Positions 52,651 to 61,037 of a stretch of DNA of 64,000 nucleotides are shown piece by piece. Both the position numbers and the translations under genes were made by a program. The number at the start of each line of letters is the position of its first letter. The stretch's first letter is position 1. The notes beneath the pieces were generated by a model that saw only the letters and a program-made list of their open reading frames with translations, searched no databases and was not told the DNA's origin. This stretch comes from Sphingomonas_D zeicaulis (GTDB lineage: Bacteria; Pseudomonadota; Alphaproteobacteria; Sphingomonadales; Sphingomonadaceae), in assembly GCF_050433225.1 (NCBI RefSeq), contig NZ_JBNPXQ010000003.1, positions 248,001 to 312,000 of the forward strand. The letters run 5' to 3'.

Positions 52651-54399
52651 ATGGCCACCGAATTGAGCGGCGCTGACATATTGGTCGAAGCCCTGAGCGA
52701 TCTCGGGGTCGAGGTCGTATTCGGCTATCCCGGTGGCGCGGTGCTTCCGATCTACGACGCGATCTTCAAGCAGAAGCGCATCCGCCACATCCTGGTGCGC
52801 CACGAACAGGCGGCGACGCACGCGGCGGAAGGCTATGCGCGCTCCACCGGCAAGCCGGGCGTCGTGCTGGTCACCTCGGGGCCGGGCGCCACCAACGCGA
52901 TCACCGGCATCACCGATGCGCTGATGGATTCGATCCCGATGGTCGTCATCACCGGGCAGGTCGCGACGCACCTGATCGGCAGCGACGCATTCCAGGAAGC
53001 CGACACGGTCGGGCTGACGCGCCACTGCTCGAAGCACAACTACCTGGTAAAGTCGCCGGCGAAGCTGGGCGACACGATCCACGAGGCATTCCACATCGCC
53101 ACCTCCGGCCGTCCGGGCCCCGTCGTCATCGACATCCCCAAGGACGTCCAGGTCGCGACCGCGCCCTATCGCAAGCCCGGCGCGATCCAGCACAAGACCT
53201 ATCGCCCGCAGGTGAAGGCCGACGCGAAGCAGATCGAGACCGCCGTCGACATGCTGGCAGCGGCAAAGCGGCCGATCCTCTACACCGGCGGCGGCGTCAT
53301 CAACGCCGGCCCGGCGGCATCGGCGGTGCTGCGCGAACTGGCGCGGATCACCGGCGCGCCCGTCACCTCCACGCTGATGGGTCTCGGCGCGTTCCCCGCC
53401 TCGTCCGACCAGTGGTTGGGCATGCTCGGCATGCACGGCACCTATGAGGCGAACCTGGCGATGAACCAGGCGGATCTTATCGTCTGCCTGGGCGCGCGCT
53501 TCGACGATCGCGTGACCGGCCGGCTGGATGCGTTCGCGCCCAGCTCGCGCAAGATCCACATCGATATCGACCGCTCCTCGATCAACAAGACGGTGCGGGT
53601 GGACCTGGGCATCGTCGGCGATGTCGGCCGCGCGATGGAAGACATGGTGCGCATCTGGAAGGCGCGCCAGAATCCCAAGGTCGATCTGTCCGGCTGGTGG
53701 CAGCGGATCGAGGAGTGGCGCGGCCGCAAGTCGCTTTCCTACCCCGAATCCAAGACCGAGATCATGCCGCAGCTCGCCATCCGGCGGCTGTGGGAAGCGA
53801 CGCGGGATCGCAAGCCGATCATCACCACCGAGGTGGGCCAGCACCAGATGTGGGCGGCGCAGCATTTCGACTTCGAGGGGCCGAACAAGTGGCTGACCTC
53901 GGGCGGGCTCGGCACGATGGGCTATGGCCTGCCCGCCGCGATCGGCGCGCAGGTCGGCAACCCCAACGCGCTGGTGATCGACATCGCGGGCGAGGCCTCG
54001 ATCCAGATGAACATTCAGGAGCTGGCGACGGCGGTGCAATATCGCCTGCCGGTGAAGGTGTTCATCCTCAACAACGAATATATGGGCATGGTCCGCCAGT
54101 GGCAGGAGCTGACCTATTCCAGCCGCTATTCGGAAAGCTACAGCGAGGCCCTGCCGGACTTCGTGCGGCTGGCCGAAGCCTATGGCTGGAAGGGCATCCG
54201 CATCGACGGCACGCAGGAACTGGACGCCGGCATCGCAGAGATGATCGCCTACAACGGGCCGGTGATGGTCGATTGCCGCGTGGCGAAGCTCGCCAACTGC
54301 TTCCCGATGATCCCGTCGGGCGCCGCGCATACCGAAATGATGCTCCATTCGGACGAGGTTTCCGGCGAGCTGAACGACGAAGCGAAGGCGCTGGTCTGA
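52651..54399 (+). CDS. ilvB: Acetolactate synthase large subunit
   Basis: A 582-residue ThDP enzyme for the first common step of branched-chain amino-acid synthesis. FGYPGGAVLPIYDA at 24-37, the catalytic Glu52 in RHEQAATHAAEGYAR, FAD-domain TLMGLGAFPA and the ThDP/Mg motif in the C-terminal domain. This last motif reads GEA (447-449, IDIAGEASIQMN) instead of GDG, and the NN pair at 474-475 is present. ATG 52651 follows GAGGATG. The stop overlaps ilvN (TGATG). Confidence 0.97.
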   Translation: MATELSGADILVEALSDLGVEVVFGYPGGAVLPIYDAIFKQKRIRHILVRHEQAATHAAEGYARSTGKPGVVLVTSGPGATNAITGITDALMDSIPMVVITGQVATHLIGSDAFQEADTVGLTRHCSKHNYLVKSPAKLGDTIHEAFHIATSGRPGPVVIDIPKDVQVATAPYRKPGAIQHKTYRPQVKADAKQIETAVDMLAAAKRPILYTGGGVINAGPAASAVLRELARITGAPVTSTLMGLGAFPASSDQWLGMLGMHGTYEANLAMNQADLIVCLGARFDDRVTGRLDAFAPSSRKIHIDIDRSSINKTVRVDLGIVGDVGRAMEDMVRIWKARQNPKVDLSGWWQRIEEWRGRKSLSYPESKTEIMPQLAIRRLWEATRDRKPIITTEVGQHQMWAAQHFDFEGPNKWLTSGGLGTMGYGLPAAIGAQVGNPNALVIDIAGEASIQMNIQELATAVQYRLPVKVFILNNEYMGMVRQWQELTYSSRYSESYSEALPDFVRLAEAYGWKGIRIDGTQELDAGIAEMIAYNGPVMVDCRVAKLANCFPMIPSGAAHTEMMLHSDEVSGELNDEAKALV

Positions 54400-54914
54400 T
54401 GCACATCAAGGAAGAAGCGAAGGAGCGGCACACGCTCTCGGTGATCGTCGACAACGAGGCGGGCGTGCTCGCCCGCATCGCCGGCCTATTCACCGCGCGC
54501 GGTTACAACATCGAGAGCCTGACCGTCACCGACATCAGCGCCGACGACCTGATCAGCCGCATCACCATCGTCACCTCCGCCTCGGCATCGGTGATGGAGC
54601 AGATCATCGCCCAGCTGGAGCGGCTGGTGCCGGTGCACAAGGTGATCGACCTCACGGCGCTTGGCCCCCATGTCGAGCGCGAGCTGGCGCTGGTGAAGGT
54701 GGCCGGCACCGGCGACCATCGCATCGAGGCGCTGCGGCTGGCCGAGGTCTATCGCGCGCGTGTGGTCGATGCGACCACCTCGAGCTTCGTGTTCGAGGTG
54801 ACCGGCGGGACCGAGAAGATCGACAAGTTCATCGAGCTGATGCGCGAGGTCGGCCTGATCGAGGTCGCGCGCACCGGCATCGTGGCGATCGCGCGGGGCC
54901 GGGAAGCGGCCTGA
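54399..54914 (+). CDS. ilvN: Acetolactate synthase small (regulatory) subunit
   Basis: A 171-residue ACT-domain regulator: HTLSVIVDNEAGVLARIAGLFTARGYNIESLTV at 11-43 is the ACT fold that binds valine, and the C-terminal domain contains ELALVKVAGTGDHRIEALRLAE and GLIEVARTGIVAIARG. It activates IlvB and gives valine feedback inhibition. The start overlaps the ilvB stop, so it is translationally coupled. Confidence 0.96.
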   Translation: MHIKEEAKERHTLSVIVDNEAGVLARIAGLFTARGYNIESLTVTDISADDLISRITIVTSASASVMEQIIAQLERLVPVHKVIDLTALGPHVERELALVKVAGTGDHRIEALRLAEVYRARVVDATTSSFVFEVTGGTEKIDKFIELMREVGLIEVARTGIVAIARGREAA

Positions 54915-54997
54915 GCCCCCCGCTCCCCGATGGAGCGCCGACCAACACTGATCCTGACGCCCCGACCGGGCGAACCTATTTGAAAGAGGGAATGACA

Positions 54998-56017
54998 ATG
55001 CGGGTTTATTACGATCGCGACGCCGACCTGAAGCTGGTCACGGGCAAGAAGATCGCCATCGTCGGCTATGGCAGCCAGGGCCATGCCCATGCGCAGAACC
55101 TGCGCGATTCGGGTGTGGAGCAGGTCGCGATCGCGCTGCGCGCCGGTTCGGCGACCGCGAAGAAGGCCGAGGGTGCCGGCTTCAAGGTGATGTCCAATGC
55201 GGAAGCCGCGCAGTGGGCCGATATCGTCATGATCCTGGCGCCGGACGAGCATCAGGCCGCGATCTATGCCGAAGACCTGCACGCCAACATGCGCCAGGGC
55301 GCGGCGATCGCGTTCGCGCACGGCCTCAACGTCCATTTCGGCCTGATCGAGCCGCGCGCCGACCTCGACGTGATCATGATCGCGCCGAAGGGCCCTGGCC
55401 ACACCGTGCGTTCGGAATATGTCCGCGGCGGCGGCGTGCCCTGCCTGATCGCGGTGGCGCAGGATGCCAGCGGCAACGCGCATGACGTGGCGCTCGCTTA
55501 TGCCTCGGCGGTCGGCGGCGGCCGTTCGGGCATCATCGAGACCGACTTCAAGGAAGAATGCGAAACCGACCTGTTCGGCGAGCAGGCGGTGCTGTGCGGC
55601 GGCCTGACCCACCTGATCCAGGCGGGCTTCGAGACGCTGGTCGAGGCCGGCTACTCGCCTGAGATGGCTTATTTCGAGTGCCTCCACGAGGTGAAGCTGA
55701 TCGTCGACCTGATGTATGAGGGCGGCATCGCCAACATGCGCTACTCGATCTCGAACACCGCCGAATATGGCGACATCACCACCGGCCCGCGCCTGATCAC
55801 CGACGAGACCAAGGCCGAGATGAAGCGCGTGCTGGCCGACATCCAGTCGGGCCGGTTCGTGAAGAATTTCGTGCTCGATAACCGCAGCGGCCAGCCCGAG
55901 CTGAAGGCGGCGCGCAAGACCGCGGCAGCGCATCCGATCGAGAAGGTCGGCTCCGAACTGCGCGCGATGATGCCGTGGATCGGTGCCAACAAGCTGGTCG
56001 ACAAGGACAAGAACTGA
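54998..56017 (+). CDS. ilvC: Ketol-acid reductoisomerase
   Basis: A 339-residue class I enzyme, the standard length. The NADPH motif GYGSQGHAHAQNLRDSG is at 23-39; IAPKGPGHTVRSEY and the metal-binding ETDFKEECETDLFGEQAVLCGG follow; KxxExI-type end is present. ATG 54998 (MRVYYDRDAD) is used because AGAGGG lies 8 bp upstream; ATG 54992 sits too close. It ends with a terminator. Confidence 0.97.
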   Translation: MRVYYDRDADLKLVTGKKIAIVGYGSQGHAHAQNLRDSGVEQVAIALRAGSATAKKAEGAGFKVMSNAEAAQWADIVMILAPDEHQAAIYAEDLHANMRQGAAIAFAHGLNVHFGLIEPRADLDVIMIAPKGPGHTVRSEYVRGGGVPCLIAVAQDASGNAHDVALAYASAVGGGRSGIIETDFKEECETDLFGEQAVLCGGLTHLIQAGFETLVEAGYSPEMAYFECLHEVKLIVDLMYEGGIANMRYSISNTAEYGDITTGPRLITDETKAEMKRVLADIQSGRFVKNFVLDNRSGQPELKAARKTAAAHPIEKVGSELRAMMPWIGANKLVDKDKN

Positions 56018-56023
56018 TCTTTG

Positions 56024-56055
56024 ACGGGGAAGGTCGCCCGTGCGGCCTTCCCCGT
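56024..56055 (+). terminator. Terminator after ilvC
   Basis: A 14-bp stem (one G-T pair) ACGGGGAAGGTCGC/GCGGCCTTCCCCGT around CCGT, followed by TTTAAT. Confidence 0.7.
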
Positions 56056-56077
56056 TTAATGGCCGGGCGGCTGGGCC

Positions 56078-56971
56078 TCAGCGGCGGGCGTCGAGCGCCT
56101 TCGCGATGATCCCAGCCAGCACGCGCGTTCCCTGCGCCGACGGATGGATGTCGTCGACATAAAATGCGGGGCTCCACGCCCCGTCGGCCTTCACGCATCG
56201 GATGATGACGCCCGGGACGTGCGCCACAGGCGGCAGCGGGAACCCGCAGGGGTCTGCGCTGCCGGTCTGAAGCCGGTTGGGATAGAAGACCAGCAACACT
56301 GGCTTGCGCGCGCGGGCGACCAGCGCCATCAGATCGGCGAAATTGTCCCGTCGGGCGACGCGCATGTCGTCTGGAACCCGCACGGGCACCGGATCGGGCC
56401 TTGTACCGGTCAATCTGCGAACACGGCGCATGATCGCCTCCCCCAGCAGGAAACGCGGCGGCGGCGGCAGGGGATGGCGCTGGTCCGTCTTCCATTCGGA
56501 TGGATCGCCGAAATCCAGCCAGTTGAGAACGAAAACGATCTGGTCCGCGCCCGCCACGACCTCGGGATGGTCACGAAGATATTGGAGTTCGTTCTGCAGC
56601 GCCCAGCTCGGCGCACCGATCGGCCAGACGGTGGCACCGATCGCCTTTTCGAGCTGCGGCCCCAGCTTGTCCGGCTGATCCAGTTGCGCACCGAACACGA
56701 TACTGTCCCCCACCAGCGCGATATCGCGCCCGGCGGTCGGAGCAAACGGCTGTGCGGTGCCCATGCTGCGTTCGTTGAGGACCCAGCGCGCGCCGCGAAA
56801 GACGCCCGACTGGCCGGGAAGCGGAATATAGCCGATGCGGTCGTCGGCATGGTAATAGGGCAAGCTGTCGGTATGCACCGGCGCCCTCAGCCGCAGGATC
56901 ATTTCCGCGCCGGCAACCATCACCACCGCGGCCGCGCCCATCATGAGCGCCGTCCTCGTCATGCCCGCCAT
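56078..56971 (-). CDS. SGNH/GDSL hydrolase-like membrane-anchored protein
   Basis: A 297-residue protein: a hydrophobic N-terminal anchor (TALMMGAAAVVMVAGAEMIL) then an SGNH fold with the nucleophile block GDSIVFGAQ, an Asn/Gly region (VLNWLDFGDPSEW) and the C-terminal DxxH in DDIHPSAQG. It is likely periplasmic-facing and acts as an esterase or O-acyl hydrolase on cell-envelope glycans or lipids, as many in this family do. ATG 56971 has AAGGGG eight bases upstream; a GTG at 57007 would add 12 residues. Confidence 0.75.
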   Translation of the reverse strand: MAGMTRTALMMGAAAVVMVAGAEMILRLRAPVHTDSLPYYHADDRIGYIPLPGQSGVFRGARWVLNERSMGTAQPFAPTAGRDIALVGDSIVFGAQLDQPDKLGPQLEKAIGATVWPIGAPSWALQNELQYLRDHPEVVAGADQIVFVLNWLDFGDPSEWKTDQRHPLPPPPRFLLGEAIMRRVRRLTGTRPDPVPVRVPDDMRVARRDNFADLMALVARARKPVLLVFYPNRLQTGSADPCGFPLPPVAHVPGVIIRCVKADGAWSPAFYVDDIHPSAQGTRVLAGIIAKALDARR

Positions 56972-57115
56972 TCCGTCCGCCCCTTCGTCGCTGGGACCAG
57001 CCGTCACCGCGCCACCCGCGCGATGCCCGCTCGGTCCCTCCCCCTTTGATATTCCCCGCCGGACTGCCCGCGCCTATCTGACGCCCCCGAGAGGATTTTG
57101 GATGATTCGTCGCAG

Positions 57116-58276
57116 ATGAAGACCAGCTATCACCGGATCGCAACCGGCGCGACGGCGCACGCGGCGCAACTAATGGCGCTTGCGGAGGAAAGCCGGCTTC
57201 GCACGCTCGCCCCGCGCAAGGGGCTCGACTTCGCATCCAACGACTATCTCGGGCTTGCCGGCAGCGCGGATTTGCGCGCGGCGGTGGCCGATGCTGCGGC
57301 GGCGGGCATCCCTGTCGGTTCGGGCGGATCACGGCTGCTGCGCGGCAATCACGAAGAGCATGAGGCGGTCGAAGCGGAGGCAGCGCTGCATTATGGCAGC
57401 GAGGCGGCACTCTTCCTCGCCACCGGCTTCGCCGCCAATGCGGCGCTGTTCGGCACATTGCCGCAGCGCGGCGACCTTGTCGTCCATGACGAGCTGATCC
57501 ACGCCAGCACCCATGACGGCATAAAGCTGGGCCGCGCCGAGCGCGCCGCCGCGCGGCACAATGACGTGCAGAGCTTCGCAGACGCGATCGCGCACTGGCG
57601 TGCCGCCGGCAATACCGGGCAGGTCTGGATCGCGGTCGAGAGCCTCTACAGCATGGACGGCGACCAGGCGCCGCTCGCCGACCTCCTCGCGCTCGCCCGT
57701 GCCGAGGGCGGCTGGCTGGTGGTGGACGAAGCACATGCCACCGGCGTGTTCGGCCCGGCCGGGCGCGGCCTTGCGCACGCCATCGCCGGTGAGCCCGACG
57801 TGCTCAGCCTGCACACCTGCGGCAAGGCGCTGGGCGTTGAGGGGGCGTTGCTCTGCGGGCCGCGCGTGCTGATCGACTTCCTTGTCAATCGCGGCCGGCC
57901 CTTCATCTTCTCGACCGCGCCCTCCCCGCTGATCGCGCATGCCGTGCGCCACGCGATCCGGCTGAGCGCCGCCGCGGACGATCGCCGCGCCGCGCTCAGC
58001 GCCCAATTCGACCATGCCAATGCGCAGCTCGCCGCGCGGCTGGGCGTGCCGCGCACCGGCAGCCAGATCATCCCCGTCATCATCGGCGACAACGGCCTGA
58101 CGATGCGCACCGCCGCCGCGCTCCAGGCGGGCGGCTTCGACGTGCGCGGCATTCGCCCGCCGACCGTGCCCGAGGGCACCGCGCGGCTGCGCCTGTCGAT
58201 CACGCTCAACGTCACCCGCGCCGATGTCGACGCGCTGGTAGACCTGATGGCGGGATCGCTCGCCGAGGCGGCATGA
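57116..58276 (+). CDS. bioF: 8-amino-7-oxononanoate synthase
   Basis: A 386-residue PLP enzyme condensing pimeloyl thioester with alanine. FASNDYLGLAGS near residue 38, GSGGSRLLRGNHEEHEAVEAE, the VDEAHATGVFGPAGRG pocket near residue 203 and the PLP lysine in CGKALGVEGALLCGP. The start is uncertain: ATG 57116 is used; TTG 57098 lies three bases after a GAGAGG sequence. The stop overlaps bioD (ATGA). Confidence 0.95.
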   Translation: MKTSYHRIATGATAHAAQLMALAEESRLRTLAPRKGLDFASNDYLGLAGSADLRAAVADAAAAGIPVGSGGSRLLRGNHEEHEAVEAEAALHYGSEAALFLATGFAANAALFGTLPQRGDLVVHDELIHASTHDGIKLGRAERAAARHNDVQSFADAIAHWRAAGNTGQVWIAVESLYSMDGDQAPLADLLALARAEGGWLVVDEAHATGVFGPAGRGLAHAIAGEPDVLSLHTCGKALGVEGALLCGPRVLIDFLVNRGRPFIFSTAPSPLIAHAVRHAIRLSAAADDRRAALSAQFDHANAQLAARLGVPRTGSQIIPVIIGDNGLTMRTAAALQAGGFDVRGIRPPTVPEGTARLRLSITLNVTRADVDALVDLMAGSLAEAA

Positions 58277-58890
58277 CCACGCGCTTCGTCGTCACCGGCA
58301 CCGATACCGGCATCGGCAAGACGCTGTTCAGCGCCGCGCTGTGCGGCGCGATCGGCGCAACCTACTGGAAGCCGGTGCAGTCCGGGCTGGAGGAAGAGAC
58401 CGACAGTGAGGCCGTCGCCCGGCTCGCAGGCGTGCCTGTGCTGCCGGAAGCGTGGCGGCTCGCGCTGCCCGCCTCGCCGCATCTCTCCGCCGAGCGCGAG
58501 GGCGTCACCATCGATGTCGATGCGCTGGTGCCCCCCGTCACCGATGCGCCGCTGGTGATCGAGGGCGCGGGCGGCGCGCTGGTGCCGCTGACCCGCGAGA
58601 TGCTCTACGCCGACCTGTTCGCGCGCTGGGCGATCCCGGTGATCGTTTGCGCGCGCACCGGGCTCGGTACGATCAACCACAGCCTGCTGACGATCGAGGC
58701 GCTGAAGACGCGCGGTGTGCCGATCCACGGCATCGCCTTCATCGGCGAGGCGGTGGAGGACAGCGAAGCGATCATTCCCGCGCTGTCCTATGTGCGGCGC
58801 CTCGGCCGGCTCGACCGGCTGGCGAACGTGACCCCCGATACACTGACCGTCGCCTTCGCGCGCGGTTTCGACCCGCAGGATTTCCGATGA
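58273..58890 (+). CDS. bioD: Dethiobiotin synthetase
   Basis: A 205-residue ATP-dependent enzyme. The P-loop TGTDTGIGKTLFSAALCG at 8-25 is diagnostic, followed by WKPVQSGLEEETDSEA and the VIEGAGGALVPLT strand. It starts on ATG 58273, overlapping the bioF stop, and its stop overlaps bioA. Confidence 0.96.
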   Translation: MTTRFVVTGTDTGIGKTLFSAALCGAIGATYWKPVQSGLEEETDSEAVARLAGVPVLPEAWRLALPASPHLSAEREGVTIDVDALVPPVTDAPLVIEGAGGALVPLTREMLYADLFARWAIPVIVCARTGLGTINHSLLTIEALKTRGVPIHGIAFIGEAVEDSEAIIPALSYVRRLGRLDRLANVTPDTLTVAFARGFDPQDFR

Positions 58891-60140
58891 CCGATTCCCC
58901 CGTCTGGCACGCTTTCACCCAGCACGGGCTGGGCGAACCGGTGCCGCTGATCGCACGCGCCGAGGGCGCCTGGCTGTATGGCGCGGAGGGCGAGCGCTGG
59001 CTCGATGCCATCTCTTCCTGGTGGGTGACGACGCACGGCCATTGCCACCCCCGCATCATGGCGGCGATCCGCGCGCAGACCGAGCAGCTCGACCAGTTAA
59101 TCTTCGCAGGGTGGACGCACCAGCCGGCGGAAGACCTTGCTCTGGGGCTGCGCGCGATCATGCCCGAGGCGCTGACCCGGGTGTTCTTTTCGGATAGCGG
59201 CTCGACCGCAGTCGAGGTGGCGCTCAAGATGGCGCTTGGCCACTGGGCCAATCTCGGCACGCCGCGCCATCGCATCGTCGTGATGGAGCACAGCTATCAT
59301 GGCGACACGATCGGCGCGATGTCCGTTGGCGCGCGCGGCGTGTTCAACCAGGCCTATGCGCCCTTGCTGTTCGACGTCGTGCGCATCCCCTTCCCCGCCG
59401 CAGGCGCGGAACAGGCGACGATCGACGCACTGGAAGCGGCCTGCCGCGAGGGGCCGGCGCCCGCCGCCTTGATCGTCGAGCCGCTGCTGCTGGGGGCGGG
59501 CGGGATGCTCGGCTATGGCGCCGCGACGCTCACCGAACTGGCGGCGATCTGCGCGCAGCACAACGTGCTGTTCATCGCGGACGAGGTGATGACCGGCTGG
59601 GGCCGCACCGGCACCTTGCTGGCATGCGAGCAGGCGGGCGTGGTTCCCGACATCCTCTGCCTCTCCAAGGGGCTGACCGGCGGCGCGGTGCCGCTGGCGG
59701 TGACGATGGCGGCGGAGCGGATCTTCGAATCGCATTATTCTACCGATCGCACCAAGACCTTCTTCCATTCCTCCAGCTACACAGCCAACCCGATGGCCTG
59801 CGCCGCTGCCAACGCCAACCTTGCGATCTGGAAGGAAGAACCGGTGCTGGAGCGGATCGCGGCGCTCGGCACGTTGCAGGCGGAGCGGCTGGCGGACATC
59901 AGCCTCCACCCCCGCGTCGAGGCGCCCCGCCGAATCGGCACGATCGCGGCGTTCGAGATCGCCGCGCCCGAGGCCGGCTATCTCGCGGCGATGGGGCCGA
60001 AGCTCACCGCCTTCTTCCGCGATCGCGGGCTGCTGCTGCGACCGCTGGGCAACACCGTCTATGTCATGCCGCCCTATTGCGTGACCGGCGACGAACTGGA
60101 CATCGTCTATTCGGCAATCGGCGAGGCGCTCGACGGTTGA
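58887..60140 (+). CDS. bioA: Adenosylmethionine-8-amino-7-oxononanoate aminotransferase
   Basis: A 417-residue PLP aminotransferase using S-adenosylmethionine as amino donor. AISSWWVTTHGHCHPRI at 42-58, the SGSTAVEVALKMA loop, the PLP Asp in ADEVMTGWGRTG and the Lys in LCLSKGLTGGAVPLA. It overlaps bioD by 4 bp, completing a tightly coupled bioFDA unit. bioB and bioC are not in the window. Confidence 0.96.
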   Translation: MTDSPVWHAFTQHGLGEPVPLIARAEGAWLYGAEGERWLDAISSWWVTTHGHCHPRIMAAIRAQTEQLDQLIFAGWTHQPAEDLALGLRAIMPEALTRVFFSDSGSTAVEVALKMALGHWANLGTPRHRIVVMEHSYHGDTIGAMSVGARGVFNQAYAPLLFDVVRIPFPAAGAEQATIDALEAACREGPAPAALIVEPLLLGAGGMLGYGAATLTELAAICAQHNVLFIADEVMTGWGRTGTLLACEQAGVVPDILCLSKGLTGGAVPLAVTMAAERIFESHYSTDRTKTFFHSSSYTANPMACAAANANLAIWKEEPVLERIAALGTLQAERLADISLHPRVEAPRRIGTIAAFEIAAPEAGYLAAMGPKLTAFFRDRGLLLRPLGNTVYVMPPYCVTGDELDIVYSAIGEALDG

Positions 60141-60202
60141 ACCGCGCCCATGCTAGGGCAGCATCCGGCGATTTCCGCCAGAAATTACAGGGATGTTGAT
60201 CG

Positions 60203-60823
60203 ATGCGTGCACTCCTGATCGCAAGCGCCTGCCTCGCCGCCGTCGCGGTTCCCGTCGTCGCGCAGCAGACGATGTCGGTTCCGGGCGCGAAGGATCCCAA
60301 GCGGGTCACCGCCGGCACCTACACCGTCGATTCGGGTCACACCCAGGTCGAGTGGCGCGTCAACCATCTCGGCTTCAACGATTATTTCGGCCTGTTCGGC
60401 AGCGCCACCGGCACGCTGGTGCTGGATCCGGCGAAGCCTGCCGCCTCCACCGTTTCGATCGAGATCCCGATCAACAAGGTGGCGACCAGCCATGACGGGC
60501 TGACCAAGCATCTGATGGGCGCCGATTTCTTCGATGCGGAGAAATTCCCGACGGCAAGCTTCAAGTCGACCTCGGTCACCGTGCATGGCGAACATGCGAT
60601 CGTCGCGGGCAATCTGACGATCAAGGGCGTGACGAAGCCCGCCACGCTGGACGTGCAGTTCAGCGGTGCGGGCAAGCTGCCCGAGCAGATGGGCGGCAAG
60701 GAAGGCCTGGGTTTCCATGCCACCACCAAGATCAAGCGCAGCGATTTCGGCATCAGCTATGGCATTCCGCTGGTGCCGGACGAGGTGCCGCTGACGATCA
60801 GCGTCGCCTTCATGAAGCAGTGA
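60203..60823 (+). CDS. YceI-family periplasmic protein
   Basis: A 206-residue exported lipocalin-like protein: signal peptide ending VVAQQ, then GTYTVDSGHTQVEWRVNHLGFNDYFGLFGSATG, SIEIPINKVATSHDGLTKHLMGADFFDAEKFPTASFKSTSV and LDVQFSGA, the YceI fold. It binds isoprenoid or other hydrophobic ligands in the periplasm. ATG 60203. Confidence 0.95.
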   Translation: MRALLIASACLAAVAVPVVAQQTMSVPGAKDPKRVTAGTYTVDSGHTQVEWRVNHLGFNDYFGLFGSATGTLVLDPAKPAASTVSIEIPINKVATSHDGLTKHLMGADFFDAEKFPTASFKSTSVTVHGEHAIVAGNLTIKGVTKPATLDVQFSGAGKLPEQMGGKEGLGFHATTKIKRSDFGISYGIPLVPDEVPLTISVAFMKQ

Positions 60824-60877
60824 TTTCGGGCAGCGGGCGGTAGACACGGCCCGCCATTCCGGATTAAGGGGGTCGCG

Positions 60878-60925
60878 ATGGCACTGCATCGCGGCCTCCT
60901 TCTGCTTCGACTTACGCGCCCTTAG
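60878..60925 (+). CDS. Leucine-rich leader peptide of leuA
   Basis: A 15-residue peptide MALHRGLLLLRLTRP containing six leucines, four of them consecutive, 112 bp upstream of leuA. AAGGGGG lies at the right distance upstream. The stop codon is inside a hairpin CGCGCC-CTTA-GGCGCG (60915-60930). This is the classic form of amino-acid-specific attenuation in which ribosome stalling on Leu codons alters the downstream RNA fold. Confidence 0.7.
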   Translation: MALHRGLLLLRLTRP

Positions 60926-60973
60926 GCGCGTGCGTTCCTGCGCGGCCCGAGGGGCTGTGCCGCCGCCTAAGGG
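60915..60973 (+). promoter_or_regulatory. Leucine attenuator: alternative hairpins
   Basis: CCCTTAGGC (60919-60927) is perfectly complementary to GCCTAAGGG (60965-60973). The same segment is also paired in the hairpin at 60915-60930, so the two structures are mutually exclusive. No obvious T-run follows, so the switch may act on translation or on Rho rather than on an intrinsic terminator. Confidence 0.6.
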
Positions 60974-61037
60974 CTGATCCGAACCGACCGATCAACCGCC
61001 TGCCGCGGCGCGGGCGATGCAGAACGAGACTTGAGCC

